64,000 nt of DNA from Gracilimonas sp. (GTDB lineage Bacteria; Bacteroidota; Rhodothermia; Balneolales; Balneolaceae), in NCBI RefSeq assembly GCF_017641085.1, contig NZ_JAEPPI010000002.1, positions 372,001 through 436,000 on the forward strand, given 5' to 3'. Every line of letters begins with the position of its first letter. The first letter of the stretch is position 1. Below the pieces are notes generated by a model. It saw nothing but the letters and a program-made list of their open reading frames with translations, had not been told where the DNA came from and did not search any database. Shown here one piece after another: positions 43,808 to 53,393 of this stretch. Both the position numbers and the translations under genes were made by a program.

Positions 43808-45436
43808 TTACATTTGTTCCGGAGCGGTGATACCTAAAATACCCAACCCATTTCTTAACACTTGCGCTACGGCTTTGGCTAGTTCCATTCGGGCCTGCGC
43901 CAGTTCTTCATCTTCTCCCAGAATTCGGCAGTCGTGATAGAAGCTCGTAAAATCTGAGGCCAGCTGATTTAAAAAGGTGATTACATGATGAGGCTCCCTA
44001 AGCCTGGCCGCTGTCGCAACGGTTTCAGGAAACTTCAGCATGGTTTTAATGAGTGTGATTTCCGCCGGATGGCTGAGCAGGCTTAGATCAACTTCACCTG
44101 AAAAATCATATTCATCTTCTACTTTTCGGAGAATGCTGGAAATTCGGGCATGTGCATACTGCAGGTAAAACACCGGGTTTTTCTCTCCGGCCTCTTTCGC
44201 CTGGGCGATATCAAACTCAAGATGCGTGTTGGGTGAACGCATCAGGAAGAAGAAGCGGGTTACATCGGCCCCCACCTCGTCCATGAGTTCGTCGAGGGTG
44301 ACAAAGTTCGCTTTACGGGTACTCATTTTGAATGGCTTGCCGTCCTTAACGATGGTCACAAACTGGTAAACCACCACGTCCACTTTATCAGGATCGTAGC
44401 CCAGAGATTTTATCCCCGAAAGCACATCCGGATAGGTAGCAATATGATCGGCTCCAAATACATCCACACACAGGTCGAAACCACGATCCAGTTTATTCGC
44501 ATGATAGGCAATGTCCGGGAGACGATAGGTGGGTTCGCCGGTGCTTTTTACCAGAACGGTGTCTTTGTCTTTACCAAATTCAGTGGTTTTAAACCAAACG
44601 GCCCCGTCTTTATCATACGCTAATTCAAGCTTTCGCAGCTTCTCTATAGTTTCCTCAATTTTGCCGTCTTCATAAAGGCTGTGCTCATTGAAATAAGAAT
44701 CCATCTTGATGCCCATCCGATCCAGAGTTCTGCTGATGTCCGCAAAAATTTCTTCTTCGGCTTTTTCTTTGAACGGCTTTTCATCTTCAGCATCAACCAG
44801 GTCCTCTCCGTAATCATCCACCAAAGCCTGGGCGATGTCCCGGATGTATTCACCTTCGTAACCGCCCTCCGGAAATTCGTCACTTTTGCCTAACAGCTCC
44901 AAATAGCGGGCCTGAACACTTTCTCCAAGAACACGCATTTGACGGCCGGCGTCATTAAAATAATATTCACGCTCTACGTCAGCGCCGGTCCATTCCAGGA
45001 GACGGGAAACGGTATCGCCTAACACGGCATTTCGGCCGTGACCCACCGTTAACGGGCCGGTCGGATTGGCACTCACAAATTCAACCAGCACCTTTTTCCC
45101 TTTATAGGCATCTGTTTTCCCGTATTCAGACCCGGTGCCCAGAATTTCTCCCAGTTCATCAAACAAATAATCCTCGGCAAATCGGAAATTAATGAAACCG
45201 GGACCGGCTATTTCAACAGCTGAAATTTTCTTCTCGTCATATTGCAGTCCATCTACAATTTGCTGAGCGATAGCCCGGGGATTATTCTTCAAAGGCTTGG
45301 CCAACATCATCGCTACATTTGTGGAAGCATCCCCGTGTTCGGGTTGATTGGGTTCCTCAATACGAATCTCCGGTTGTTCTTCCAGCTCAAATTGATCCAG
45401 CGACTTACTAAGGATCTCAACTAAATATTCTTTCAT
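43808..45436 (-). CDS. argS: arginyl-tRNA synthetase
   Basis: 542 residues from ATG at 45436 (MKEYLVEIL); an ATG at 45454 adds six residues. Class I motifs: HIGH as VGHGR in SANPTGPLTVGHGRN, and KMSKS as KMSTRK in PFKMSTRKANFVT. The N-terminal Add-1 domain and the C-terminal anticodon-binding DALR domain (EPHHVITFLNQLASDFTSFYH) are present. It charges tRNA-Arg. The TonB-domain lipoprotein follows within 4 bases. Confidence 0.96.
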   Translation of the reverse strand: MKEYLVEILSKSLDQFELEEQPEIRIEEPNQPEHGDASTNVAMMLAKPLKNNPRAIAQQIVDGLQYDEKKISAVEIAGPGFINFRFAEDYLFDELGEILGTGSEYGKTDAYKGKKVLVEFVSANPTGPLTVGHGRNAVLGDTVSRLLEWTGADVEREYYFNDAGRQMRVLGESVQARYLELLGKSDEFPEGGYEGEYIRDIAQALVDDYGEDLVDAEDEKPFKEKAEEEIFADISRTLDRMGIKMDSYFNEHSLYEDGKIEETIEKLRKLELAYDKDGAVWFKTTEFGKDKDTVLVKSTGEPTYRLPDIAYHANKLDRGFDLCVDVFGADHIATYPDVLSGIKSLGYDPDKVDVVVYQFVTIVKDGKPFKMSTRKANFVTLDELMDEVGADVTRFFFLMRSPNTHLEFDIAQAKEAGEKNPVFYLQYAHARISSILRKVEDEYDFSGEVDLSLLSHPAEITLIKTMLKFPETVATAARLREPHHVITFLNQLASDFTSFYHDCRILGEDEELAQARMELAKAVAQVLRNGLGILGITAPEQM

Positions 45437-45479
45437 GAAAAAAATGGGTTTCAAAATTCACCCCAAAGATAAGGGAAAA

Positions 45480-45521
45480 GAACGTCGAATATTGAACATC
45501 AAACACTGAATTTTGAAGGAT
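45480..45521 (+). repeat. GAACATC-type heptamer tandem array
   Basis: Six consecutive 7-nt units: GAACGTC GAATATT GAACATC AAACACT GAATTTT GAAGGAT. The array is in the 5' region of argS, next to the REP-like copy 3. It is 42 bases long, the same as the array at 63781. Confidence 0.65.
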
Positions 45522-45552
45522 GCACAAAAATCTATTTGGTGTACGAGACAAT

Positions 45553-45583
45553 CTCGCTCCTGACGCTCTGCGTCGTAGCGAAG
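45553..45583. repeat. REP-like palindrome, copy 3
   Basis: CTCGCTCC-T-GACGC-TCT-GCGTC-G-T-AGCGAAG: 5-bp perfect core stem, one bulged T at 45561, and outer arms pairing except for one mismatch. Same plan as copies 1 and 2. Confidence 0.65.
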
Positions 45584-45689
45584 AGACCCTACAACTTCAT
45601 TACTTGCTATTTCAAGCACAGTACGGCATAAAAACCACTAAGCCTTTTGTGCTTTCACGATTTAGTAGCAATAAAATCAAAGGAAACGG

Positions 45690-46256
45690 TTACGATTTAA
45701 CCATTGCCTCAATAAGCTGCTTGAACTGCTCAAAGGTGCGCGGGTTGTTCTCCAACTTGGTTCCATTAATGAAGAATGTAGGCGTTGAATTTACGTTCAG
45801 ACTCAACCCTTCCCGTTTATCTGCCATCACTTTTCGCTGCATATCGGCGGAGTTCATATCATTTCTGAACTGTTCCATATCCAGGTCCAGGCTTTTGGCA
45901 TATCCGATAAAAATGGCTTCTGCATTTCCACGGGCCCATTGTTCCTGCCCGGCAAAAATCATGTCATGCATTTCCTGGTATTTGTCCTGCTCCCTGGCGG
46001 CCTCGGCAACCCGTGATGCCAGTTGCGCATATTCGTGCATATTCAGCGGAAAGTGCTTGGTAGTGATGGAAATCTCAGCTCCATATTCTTCCTTCAGCTG
46101 CTCTTCGATGGATACAAAGTATTTACAGGCCGGGCACTGGTAATCACTGTATTTCACAATATTGATTCTCGTTTCCGACTCTCCTGAACCTTGGCTAAAT
46201 GCCGTGCTGTTGAATAAAAGCCCAAATAGCGTGAGTAAGAATAATCCTCGTTTCAT
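45690..46256 (-). CDS. exported DsbA-family thioredoxin-like protein
   Basis: 188 residues with a signal peptide (1-21). C41-P-A-C44 in YSDYQCPACKYF is the redox site, and the cis-proline loop VNSTPTFFINGTKL matches the DSBA-like (PF13462/Thioredoxin_4) form of disulfide oxidoreductases or isomerases. It works on cysteines in the periplasm. The start ATG overlaps the stop of the cysteine desulfurase gene by 4 bases, so both are on one transcript, which is an odd pairing of cytoplasmic and exported sulfur chemistry. Confidence 0.9.
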   Translation of the reverse strand: MKRGLFLLTLFGLLFNSTAFSQGSGESETRINIVKYSDYQCPACKYFVSIEEQLKEEYGAEISITTKHFPLNMHEYAQLASRVAEAAREQDKYQEMHDMIFAGQEQWARGNAEAIFIGYAKSLDLDMEQFRNDMNSADMQRKVMADKREGLSLNVNSTPTFFINGTKLENNPRTFEQFKQLIEAMVKS

Positions 46257-47425
46257 GTCGTCATCCCTTCTTTCTTCTTATGATGATTTACCTTTTCAAA
46301 GTGTCTTTTCAAGATACCACTCATTTTTTCAATTATCTGTGGAATCTGTTCCATTTGATTTTCCTTTCCGAACGATAAACGCACAAACTCCTGGGCTTCT
46401 TGTTCATCTTTTCCAATGGCCGTCATGGTCTTGTTTGGTTTTTCTGAACCAACCTGACAGGCGCTCCCGGTTGAGATTGCCAGTCCGGCCTGGCTGCATT
46501 CCAGCATAAAAAACTGCCCTTCGATACCTGGAAACCGCAAGCCTAAAATATTGGGCACATACTCACGCGGATGCTGCTCTACCACTACCTCATAATCAAG
46601 CTTTGCTAATTCGGCTAATAGCTGCTCCTTAAATTTTAGAATTCGATGTTGTTCAGTCTCGCGGTTTTGTGTGATTAACTTGGCTGCCGTTGCAAAAGCT
46701 GCAACAGTGGGAACATCTGCTGTTCCGGGCTTAAATTTCTTTTGATTATCTGTATCCGGGAACACCGGTTTCCATTCCAATTTGGGGTTCATCCAAACCG
46801 CCCCGCATCCTTTCGGCCCATAAATTTTATGGCTTGAAAGGGAAATGGCGTCCACGTTTAAGGCTTGTACATCTATCGGGATCCGGCCAAAGCTTTGCAC
46901 ACAATCGCTATGAAGCATCACGCTTTTTTCATGAAGAAAAGCACCTATCTTGGCTAAATCCTGAATGGTTCCGATTTCCGAATTCACGTGCTGAATTGAG
47001 GCTAGCACGGTGTCTTCCCGAACCAGGTTTTTCAACTCCTCAAAATCCACTTCCCCAAACTCATTTACAGAAACTACCGATACTTCATACCCTTCCTGCT
47101 TTAGCTTTAAAAACAGGTTTCTCACCGAAGAATGCTCGATGGGTGTGGTAATCAGGTGTCCCGATTTTTCACCCAGCGAATTCAACAATGAATAGATTGC
47201 CAGAAAACTCGATTCCGATGCTCCGGAAGTAAAGAACACATCTTTAGGTCGGGCGTTTAAAGTCCCGGCAATGGTTTTTGCGGATGCTTCCAGTATTTGC
47301 TTTGCCGAAGAGCCTTCATCGTGCATACTGCTGGGGTTACCAAAATAATGCTTCGAGACATTTACGTACACCTCCAGCGCTTTGTCACTTATGGGCGTTG
47401 TAGCGGCATGGTCCAGGTAAATCAT
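46253..47425 (-). CDS. cysteine desulfurase (NifS/IscS family)
   Basis: 390 residues. PLP-dependent class V enzyme: YLDHAATTPIS at the start, the PLP lysine in SLSSHKIYGPKG, and the catalytic Cys in STGSACQVGSEKPN near the C-terminus. It gives sulfane sulfur for Fe-S clusters. It lies divergent from nadC (80 bases), a setting that in Bacillus subtilis marks the NifS-type enzyme dedicated to the NadA cluster. An iscU or suf gene is not adjacent. The dsbA-like gene overlaps its end. Confidence 0.92.
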   Translation of the reverse strand: MIYLDHAATTPISDKALEVYVNVSKHYFGNPSSMHDEGSSAKQILEASAKTIAGTLNARPKDVFFTSGASESSFLAIYSLLNSLGEKSGHLITTPIEHSSVRNLFLKLKQEGYEVSVVSVNEFGEVDFEELKNLVREDTVLASIQHVNSEIGTIQDLAKIGAFLHEKSVMLHSDCVQSFGRIPIDVQALNVDAISLSSHKIYGPKGCGAVWMNPKLEWKPVFPDTDNQKKFKPGTADVPTVAAFATAAKLITQNRETEQHRILKFKEQLLAELAKLDYEVVVEQHPREYVPNILGLRFPGIEGQFFMLECSQAGLAISTGSACQVGSEKPNKTMTAIGKDEQEAQEFVRLSFGKENQMEQIPQIIEKMSGILKRHFEKVNHHKKKEGMTT

Positions 47426-47454
47426 CGACGATCGCTCTTATGTTTAAAAAAAGG

Positions 47455-47462
47455 TATCTTTG
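47455..47462 (+). promoter_or_regulatory. -7 element of nadC
   Basis: TATCTTTG is a perfect match to TAnnTTTG, 51 bases before the nadC ATG in the intergenic space shared with the cysteine desulfurase gene. No clear TTG is found at -33. Confidence 0.35.
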
Positions 47463-47505
47463 TTGCCCTTTGAAAATAGACAAATAAAACGGCTGATTCA
47501 CTTTT

Positions 47506-48336
47506 ATGAACCATCTTGAGCTAAAAGAAATTCTGACCAACGCTTTTCGTGAAGATATTGGAATGGGCGACCTGACTTCCGATTCTATTTTTCCCAAAAA
47601 CCAGCTTGGGAAGGGCGTTTACACCGCTAAGGCTGATGGGGTATTGGCAGGGCTGGAAGTTATAACCGCCGGATACCAAATGTTAGATGAGTCGGCTAAG
47701 ATTTCCCTTCATAAAAATGACGGTATGCCTGTAAAAGAAGGGGAGAAAATAGCCGAAGTTGAAGCCCCTGTTCAGGTATTACTGAAGGGCGAGCGGGTTA
47801 TTCTGAATTTGATTCAGCACCTGAGCGGAATCGCCTCATCTACCCGGCAGGTTATTGAGCTGCTTGGAGATCCCAACATTACCATAACCGATACCCGAAA
47901 AACATTGCCGGGCCTGCGCTCATTGCAGAAGTATGCCGTACGCTGCGGCGGGGGCAAAAATCACCGCTTCAGGCTGGATGACGGGGTCATGATCAAAGAC
48001 AATCACATTAAAGCTGCGGGTAACATAAAAAGTGCGGTTGAGCTGGTACGAGCCCAGATTGGACATATGGTTAAAATTGAAGTAGAAACGGAAAATAAAA
48101 AGCAGGTGCTGGAGGCAGTAAAAGCAAAAGCAGATGTTATCATGCTCGACAACCGCTCTCCGGAAGAAGTAAAAGAACTGATGCAATTAATCCCTGACGA
48201 GATTGTTGTTGAAGTCTCCGGCGGCATCAACCCGGAGAACATCGCCGGTTATAAAGATTGTGGTGCAGATGTAATTTCTCTGGGCTGGCTGACACATTCT
48301 GTTAAGGCCCTGGATATCAGTTTTAACCTCGAGTGA
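47506..48336 (+). CDS. nadC: nicotinate-nucleotide pyrophosphorylase (quinolinate phosphoribosyltransferase)
   Basis: 276 residues, usual length. GDLTSDS near the start, DTRKTLPGLR, YAVRCGGGKNHRFRLDDGVMIKDNH and the EVSGGINPENI end strand mark NadC. It decarboxylates quinolinate with PRPP to nicotinate mononucleotide. nadA follows after 128 bases. nadB (aspartate oxidase or dehydrogenase) is not in the window. Confidence 0.95.
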   Translation: MNHLELKEILTNAFREDIGMGDLTSDSIFPKNQLGKGVYTAKADGVLAGLEVITAGYQMLDESAKISLHKNDGMPVKEGEKIAEVEAPVQVLLKGERVILNLIQHLSGIASSTRQVIELLGDPNITITDTRKTLPGLRSLQKYAVRCGGGKNHRFRLDDGVMIKDNHIKAAGNIKSAVELVRAQIGHMVKIEVETENKKQVLEAVKAKADVIMLDNRSPEEVKELMQLIPDEIVVEVSGGINPENIAGYKDCGADVISLGWLTHSVKALDISFNLE

Positions 48337-48375
48337 GTGGCTTGGCGAAAACGCGAATTCATTGAATTTTTTCTT

Positions 48376-48383
48376 AACTTTGT
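48376..48383 (+). promoter_or_regulatory. -7 element of nadA
   Basis: TAACTTTG is a perfect match to TAnnTTTG, 89 bases before the nadA start. No TTG is seen at 19-21 bases upstream. If used, nadA would have its own transcript. Confidence 0.33.
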
Positions 48384-48464
48384 GGTTGTTCAATAACTTG
48401 AATTAAATCAGCTCGACTTTATCATGCCTTCGGGTTTTGTGACATCGCAGCGAATGTGAGTTTT

Positions 48465-49574
48465 ATGGAAGTTTTAGATGTTTTAGAGATTGAATCCGAA
48501 GTATCCCTTCCCAAGCGATACAGTGAGCTTTCCCAGGAAGAAATGGAAGCTCGTATCCTGGAAATAAAAGCCAAATTCGGCGAACGGCTGTTTATTCCGG
48601 GTCATCATTACCAAAAGGATGAAGTGATACAGTTTGCGGATGCCCGGGGCGATTCCCTGAAACTTGCTCAAATCTGTGCCGAAATGCCCAATGCTGAATT
48701 TATTGCATTCTGTGGCGTTCACTTTATGGCCGAAACGGCTGATATGCTCACCGGACCAGATCAAAAAGTAATTCTCCCTGACATGCGCGCCGGTTGTTCG
48801 ATGGCAGATATGGCCGATATCGATCAAACCGAGCTGGGCTGGGTGAAAATGCAGGAAATTTGGGGTGATACCATCTTGCCACTTACCTACGTCAACTCTA
48901 CCGCAGCCATCAAGGGCTTTGTAGGCAAACATGGCGGAGCCACGGTGACCTCCTCTAACGCCAAAAAAATGCTGGAATGGGCCTTCACCCAAAAAGAGCG
49001 CATTCTGTTTTTACCAGATCAACATTTGGGCCGAAATACGGCTTTCGACCTGGGAGTTCCTCTCGATCAGATGGCCATTTGGGCTCCCATTGAAGGGGAG
49101 TTCATCTATGACGGCGATTTTGAAGATGTGAAAGTTATTCTCTGGAAAGGGCACTGCTCTGTTCATGAGAAGTTTAATATTAAGCACATCGAAAATCTTC
49201 GCAAGCAGGAACCTGACACAAAAATTCTGGTTCATCCCGAATGCACCTATGATGTGGTTCAGGCTTCCGACTTCAACGGCTCCACCAGTTTTATCATTGA
49301 TACCGTTGAAAATGCTGAGCCCGGTACAAAATGGGCCATCGGCACCGAAATGAACCTGGTGAACCGGCTGGCACAGGAAAACCCGGATAAAGAGATTGTT
49401 TCCCTGAACCCGTTTATGTGTCCCTGCCTGACGATGAATCGCATTGATCTTCCACATTTACTGTGGGCGCTGGAGAAGCTGGAAGAGGGAGAAGTGGTTA
49501 ATCAAATAACCGTGCCTGAAGCCGTGGCAAAAAATGCGGTGCTTGCATTAAACCGAATGCTGGAGCGGTCTTGA
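48465..49574 (+). CDS. nadA: quinolinate synthase (4Fe-4S)
   Basis: 369 residues from ATG 48465; a GTG three codons earlier (48456) is in frame. HHYQKDEV near the start binds substrate; the cluster cysteines are in [16 protein letters not shown] and MCPCLTMN, as in the three-cysteine NadA. It condenses iminoaspartate with dihydroxyacetone phosphate to quinolinate. The cluster is oxygen-sensitive, and the NifS-type gene upstream on the other strand may serve it. Confidence 0.95.
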   Translation: MEVLDVLEIESEVSLPKRYSELSQEEMEARILEIKAKFGERLFIPGHHYQKDEVIQFADARGDSLKLAQICAEMPNAEFIAFCGVHFMAETADMLTGPDQKVILPDMRAGCSMADMADIDQTELGWVKMQEIWGDTILPLTYVNSTAAIKGFVGKHGGATVTSSNAKKMLEWAFTQKERILFLPDQHLGRNTAFDLGVPLDQMAIWAPIEGEFIYDGDFEDVKVILWKGHCSVHEKFNIKHIENLRKQEPDTKILVHPECTYDVVQASDFNGSTSFIIDTVENAEPGTKWAIGTEMNLVNRLAQENPDKEIVSLNPFMCPCLTMNRIDLPHLLWALEKLEEGEVVNQITVPEAVAKNAVLALNRMLERS

Positions 49575-49587
49575 TATCAACCCCGTC

Positions 49588-49608
49588 ATTCCACACTTGA
49601 TGAGGAAT
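49588..49608. repeat. GTCATTCC-type imperfect palindrome
   Basis: ATTCC-A-CA and TG-A-GGAAT pair around CTTGA, in the GTCATTCC...GGAATCTC frame also seen at 17001-17025. It lies after nadA. Confidence 0.45.
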
Positions 49609-49771
49609 CTCTGAGCTAAGATCATTTTGTTTTCAATCAGGGAATAGTAGTCTTTGAGACTTCCATTCGCGTTTTATGAGGAACACAAACCAACATTTCA
49701 CGGTACATCTTTTCGTTAGTAAACGCTTAATCCTTCCTATAAAAATTAGTACATTCAGGAAACGCAGTTCC

Positions 49772-51490
49772 ATGATGAGATCAAGACCGCTATTATTTAC
49801 CCTATTTATTCTTTTTTGCCCGATTTTCGCCTTTGCACAGGGCGGACAACAAGGGGCTGATAATTCCCTTTTACCGGAAATTAACCCTCAGGATATTGAG
49901 ATTCGAAGTGAATTCCAGGCACGCTTTCCGGGCCTCAGACGACAGCCGATTTTGGGCTTCAACCCAAAGCCGCGGGTTTTCCAGATCGATCCCAACCGCA
50001 TGCCTTTTATGGAGACGAGGGAAGAAGCCGTAGCCGATATCTCTATCACTCAACTCGGCCGCCCAGCACCCCCTCAACGATCTGTTCTCACCAATCCGGA
50101 TCGCATAAATGCTTACATAAGAGGTGGTTTTGGCAGTTTTATCACGCCGGAGCTGAATGGGTATGGGTTTTATAAGCTGAATGAAAAAAGCCTGATTTCT
50201 GCCGATGTAAACATGCGGGCTTCAGATGGACACTTAGACAATCAGGTAAGCTCCTTTCGATATTTGGATGCCAATGTAAGTTACATAACCAGGGTTCAGG
50301 ATGATCTCAGGCTTACCATTGATGTGGGAGGGCTAAGCGATTATAATGATCTGTTTAACCTCTCCGATAATTTACAGCAGAATTTTATTGGTAAAACATC
50401 CAACAAAAGTTATACCGGAGGCTCTGCGCAGATTTCGCTTCAACAGTCCAGGAATACACTGACCGGATGGCGAGCCGCTTTAGGAGGAAATGTATTTAAT
50501 ACTTCATTAGATGCCGGAAACTCCGGCCTTTCAGGAGATTTGGATGAGCAGATTGGTCATGCTACATTTTCTTACTACTGGCCGGGTAATCGCCTTTATG
50601 AAACCTTTGATATTAGCGCCTCTATTGAAGCCGGAAACTATTCCAACCCTGTATCATCCGATCAAAGCTGGGTAGATGCCGAAGCTTCTTTTGAGTATGA
50701 GCGATTGTTGAACTTCAGTACCAGAATCAGTGGAAAAGGAGGAATTGAGTATATCTCAGATCCAACCACCAGCAAGATCTATTTTACTCCTGAGATCCGA
50801 ATTAAACATAACTTTAGCAACGCTCTTTCTATTTCAGGAACAGTCTTTGCTAAACCTGAAATGCATACTCAGCAATCACACCACCAGTACAATCGATTCC
50901 TGAATGTTCAGAATCAACTTCGTCATGCTTATCACCTTGGGACTACCGGCGAAGTCAATTTCCAGCTGTTTGATGGCAACCGGATTTTTGGAGGAGTTAA
51001 TTACCGTCACGTTAAAGATTATGCATATTACCGGCGTCAGACACTCCCGCCATCCAATACCGCAGGCTTTTATGAAATTAACTATGCAGAAGCTAACATC
51101 TTTGAACTCTACGCCGGAGCCAGCCAGCAATTACTTCCTGAGAAATTCTGGTTTGACGGGAAAGTGTATGTTCGCAGCCCAAAGTTAAGCGGGGGCGGAT
51201 TTATACCTTATGAAGAGAAGCTTGGGGTAGAAGGAGCTATTTCATATAAAGTGATAAAAGAACTTACAATTAACGGTTGGGCAGAATATATTGGCTCACG
51301 GGAAGCGCCGGCGGCAAACTCAGATTTAAGTGCTTACGTACTGCTTAATGCCGGAGTTGAATATCAAATTAATGATACCTTTGGCGTTTATGCCAAACTA
51401 TTAAATCTTTTGGGACAGGAATATGAAATTTGGAATGGATATCAGGAACGACCATTCCAGGTTTTCGGAGGTTTAACCATAAAATTCTAA
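49772..51490 (+). CDS. outer-membrane beta-barrel protein, TonB-receptor-like without plug
   Basis: 572 residues from ATG 49772 (two neighbouring ATGs; the first of the pair is used), giving a signal peptide (MMRSRPLLFTLFILFCPIFAFAQ). An in-frame ATG at 49676 would add a hydrophilic leader. After a proline-rich N-terminal region (about 25-110) the rest consists of alternating strands ending in G-G-L-T-I-K-F, a barrel end of the TonB-dependent receptor type. No plug domain and no TonB box are obvious. It is 4 bases before the HU-like gene and heads the cluster with SPOR, ExbB, ExbD and TonB. Confidence 0.72.
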   Translation: MMRSRPLLFTLFILFCPIFAFAQGGQQGADNSLLPEINPQDIEIRSEFQARFPGLRRQPILGFNPKPRVFQIDPNRMPFMETREEAVADISITQLGRPAPPQRSVLTNPDRINAYIRGGFGSFITPELNGYGFYKLNEKSLISADVNMRASDGHLDNQVSSFRYLDANVSYITRVQDDLRLTIDVGGLSDYNDLFNLSDNLQQNFIGKTSNKSYTGGSAQISLQQSRNTLTGWRAALGGNVFNTSLDAGNSGLSGDLDEQIGHATFSYYWPGNRLYETFDISASIEAGNYSNPVSSDQSWVDAEASFEYERLLNFSTRISGKGGIEYISDPTTSKIYFTPEIRIKHNFSNALSISGTVFAKPEMHTQQSHHQYNRFLNVQNQLRHAYHLGTTGEVNFQLFDGNRIFGGVNYRHVKDYAYYRRQTLPPSNTAGFYEINYAEANIFELYAGASQQLLPEKFWFDGKVYVRSPKLSGGGFIPYEEKLGVEGAISYKVIKELTINGWAEYIGSREAPAANSDLSAYVLLNAGVEYQINDTFGVYAKLLNLLGQEYEIWNGYQERPFQVFGGLTIKF

Positions 51491-51494
51491 TAAC

Positions 51495-51692
51495 ATGACA
51501 AACGAGTTTTTAGAAGCGTTGGGAATTGTGATTCGTGATCAAATAATCATGAAGAATTCCGTAGAAATAAAAGGCTTGGGTACATTTAAAGCCGTTCATC
51601 ACAATCAAAAACAAGAAAAACAGGCCGATGGTACCAATGTGATGATCCCCCCAAAAGACACCGTTGAATTTACAGCAGAAAATAAGGGGTAA
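51495..51692 (+). CDS. small HU-like protein (HU-CCDC81-like domain)
   Basis: 65 residues. The HU/IHF-type pattern appears as FLEALGIVIRDQI followed by V-E-I-K-G-L-G-T-F-K, then the basic-arm region KQEKQADGTNVMIPPKDTVEF. It lacks the full DNA-binding arm of HU. In Bacteroidota, two such HU-CCDC81-like domains usually precede SPOR in one protein; here the first one appears to be its own gene. It starts 4 bases after the barrel gene and ends 3 bases before the SPOR gene. Confidence 0.65.
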   Translation: MTNEFLEALGIVIRDQIIMKNSVEIKGLGTFKAVHHNQKQEKQADGTNVMIPPKDTVEFTAENKG

Positions 51693-51695
51693 GTC

Positions 51696-53378
51696 ATGCA
51701 TATAGATCATCAAAAACTGGTAGAGCTGCTCACCGAAACTTCGGGAATTGAAAAAGAGACGGTTGAAAGTCAGCTCGAAGAACTCGTTGAAGAAATTAAA
51801 GAAGCCATTACCGAAGGCGATGCTTACGAAGTATCCGGGCTGGGGGTTTTTAGCGGAATAGGAAATAATATTCTCTTTATCCCTTCGGATGATTTTGCCA
51901 CCGAAATAAATTACAAGTACGTGGGCATGGAGCCGATAGAGATGGATGACGCGGCTCCGGAAACCACCGAAGAAGCCCCTCAACCAGAAGAAGATGAAGA
52001 TGCCTCTGAAGAATCGGATGAGGTTGTAGCTGATGCCGGTGAGGATGATGATCCTTTTGGCGGACTCCTTGAAGATGAAGGCGAGGAGGACGAAGAACCC
52101 CCTTCTTTTGAGCTGGATGACAGCGACGATGAACCAATTGATGAAGACACCTCCGAGGACATTGAAGAATTTGCCGATGAAGAGGAAGAAGCACCTTTTG
52201 ATTTTGCTGATGAAGACCTTGAGGACGACACGGAAGAAGAAATTTCGGATGCCGAAGAACCCAAACCGGGTCCCGATAAGTGGGGAATTGATACCTATAA
52301 AGATGATTCGGCAGAGCGCACTTTCTCCGGCTTATTAGGAGATAAAGATGATGAGGAAGCAGAAGAATCCTCAGAAACTGATGATTCTGACCTGGCGGCT
52401 GAATTGAACAAGCAACTGTCTGAAGGAGACGATGAAGACGATTCTCTGGATGCTCTGTTCGGGGATGCCGATGTAGAAGAAGAACTGGATGACGAGAGTG
52501 GCGGTGAAGACGATCCTTTCGCTGCCCTTGCCGGAGATGAAGAAGAATCGGAAGAAACCCCGGACGAGCTTATAGATTCAGATGTTATAGAAGAGGATCA
52601 GGATGAAATCATCCCGGTTATTACCAACCTCGCCTCTGAAGAAACCAAAAAGAAACGCGCTGAACAGGAAAAAGAGCAGCCCGATCAAAAAGAAGAAGAG
52701 ACGGCTGAAAAGGAAGACGAATCCTCCAAGAGACCGAATCGCCCGTCTACATCGAGGGACTCCCAGGGAGCACCGGTACTGCTTTGGGTATTGTTAATTA
52801 TCGTTCTGCTGGCCGGAGGAACTTATGGGCTGGGATATTTCGGAGTGGTAAACATTCCGGGAATCACCCCACAAGCACCTCAACAGGCTTCCGCAACTCA
52901 ACCTGATCCGGTTCCACTTCCTCCTGCTGATGAAACCCCGACTCAGCCCGCTCAACAAAACAATCAAACCAACCAGGGGCAGGGTGATTCTGAAACATCG
53001 TCTGATGACGAACCCGCCCCACAGGAAGCTCAAAATCCACCTCAGGAACAAGCAACTGATAATCAGGTATCACAAAGTGAAGCGGTTCCTGCCGGACAAC
53101 CTATGTATGGGTTGAATGGTGTCGTAAACCCGAATGCTAATGACGGCTATACCATCGTGGTTTACTCATTGAGCAGCGAACGCAATGCCAAGTCCATAGA
53201 GAAAGAGTTAAGCGATGACGGTTATCGTGTGCTTTTGGCCACCATAACTTCACAACAATATGGACGACTTTGGCGCGTAAGTTTAGGGCAGTTCGAATCG
53301 ATGCGTAATGCTGCCATTGCCGCAGAAACCCTCGATTCACCCCTTTCAGAAAATTATTTCATAACCAAAATTAACTAA
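51696..53378 (+). CDS. HU-like/acidic/SPOR transmembrane protein
   Basis: 560 residues. An HU-like domain (about 1-80, with EVSGLGVFSG) leads to a very acidic region (about 85-310, mostly Asp/Glu), a Lys/Glu-rich stretch, one membrane helix (about 359-380, VLLWVLLIIVLLAGG), a Pro/Gln-rich linker (390-470) and a C-terminal SPOR domain (about 484-558, GYTIVVYSL to NYFITKI). SPOR binds denuded glycan at the septum, so the topology would be HU-like part inside, SPOR in the periplasm. This fits a cell-division or envelope protein. Start codon position fits the spacing of 3 bases from the small HU-like gene. The acidic block is strongly biased in composition. Confidence 0.85.
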   Translation: MHIDHQKLVELLTETSGIEKETVESQLEELVEEIKEAITEGDAYEVSGLGVFSGIGNNILFIPSDDFATEINYKYVGMEPIEMDDAAPETTEEAPQPEEDEDASEESDEVVADAGEDDDPFGGLLEDEGEEDEEPPSFELDDSDDEPIDEDTSEDIEEFADEEEEAPFDFADEDLEDDTEEEISDAEEPKPGPDKWGIDTYKDDSAERTFSGLLGDKDDEEAEESSETDDSDLAAELNKQLSEGDDEDDSLDALFGDADVEEELDDESGGEDDPFAALAGDEEESEETPDELIDSDVIEEDQDEIIPVITNLASEETKKKRAEQEKEQPDQKEEETAEKEDESSKRPNRPSTSRDSQGAPVLLWVLLIIVLLAGGTYGLGYFGVVNIPGITPQAPQQASATQPDPVPLPPADETPTQPAQQNNQTNQGQGDSETSSDDEPAPQEAQNPPQEQATDNQVSQSEAVPAGQPMYGLNGVVNPNANDGYTIVVYSLSSERNAKSIEKELSDDGYRVLLATITSQQYGRLWRVSLGQFESMRNAAIAAETLDSPLSENYFITKIN

Positions 53379-53393
53379 ACGAATATCATCTAC

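Noticed and set aside
45520-46143. 207-codon open frame on the + strand
   Set aside because: It lies opposite the DsbA-like gene, begins in the REP-like repeat, and its sequence has no family signature; a shadow of the real gene.
48483-48992. 169-codon open frame on the - strand
   Set aside because: Antisense to nadA, including its cysteine motif.
51980-52264. Serine-rich frame on the - strand
   Set aside because: The reverse reading of the Asp/Glu-rich block of the SPOR protein gives poly-Ser; a composition effect.
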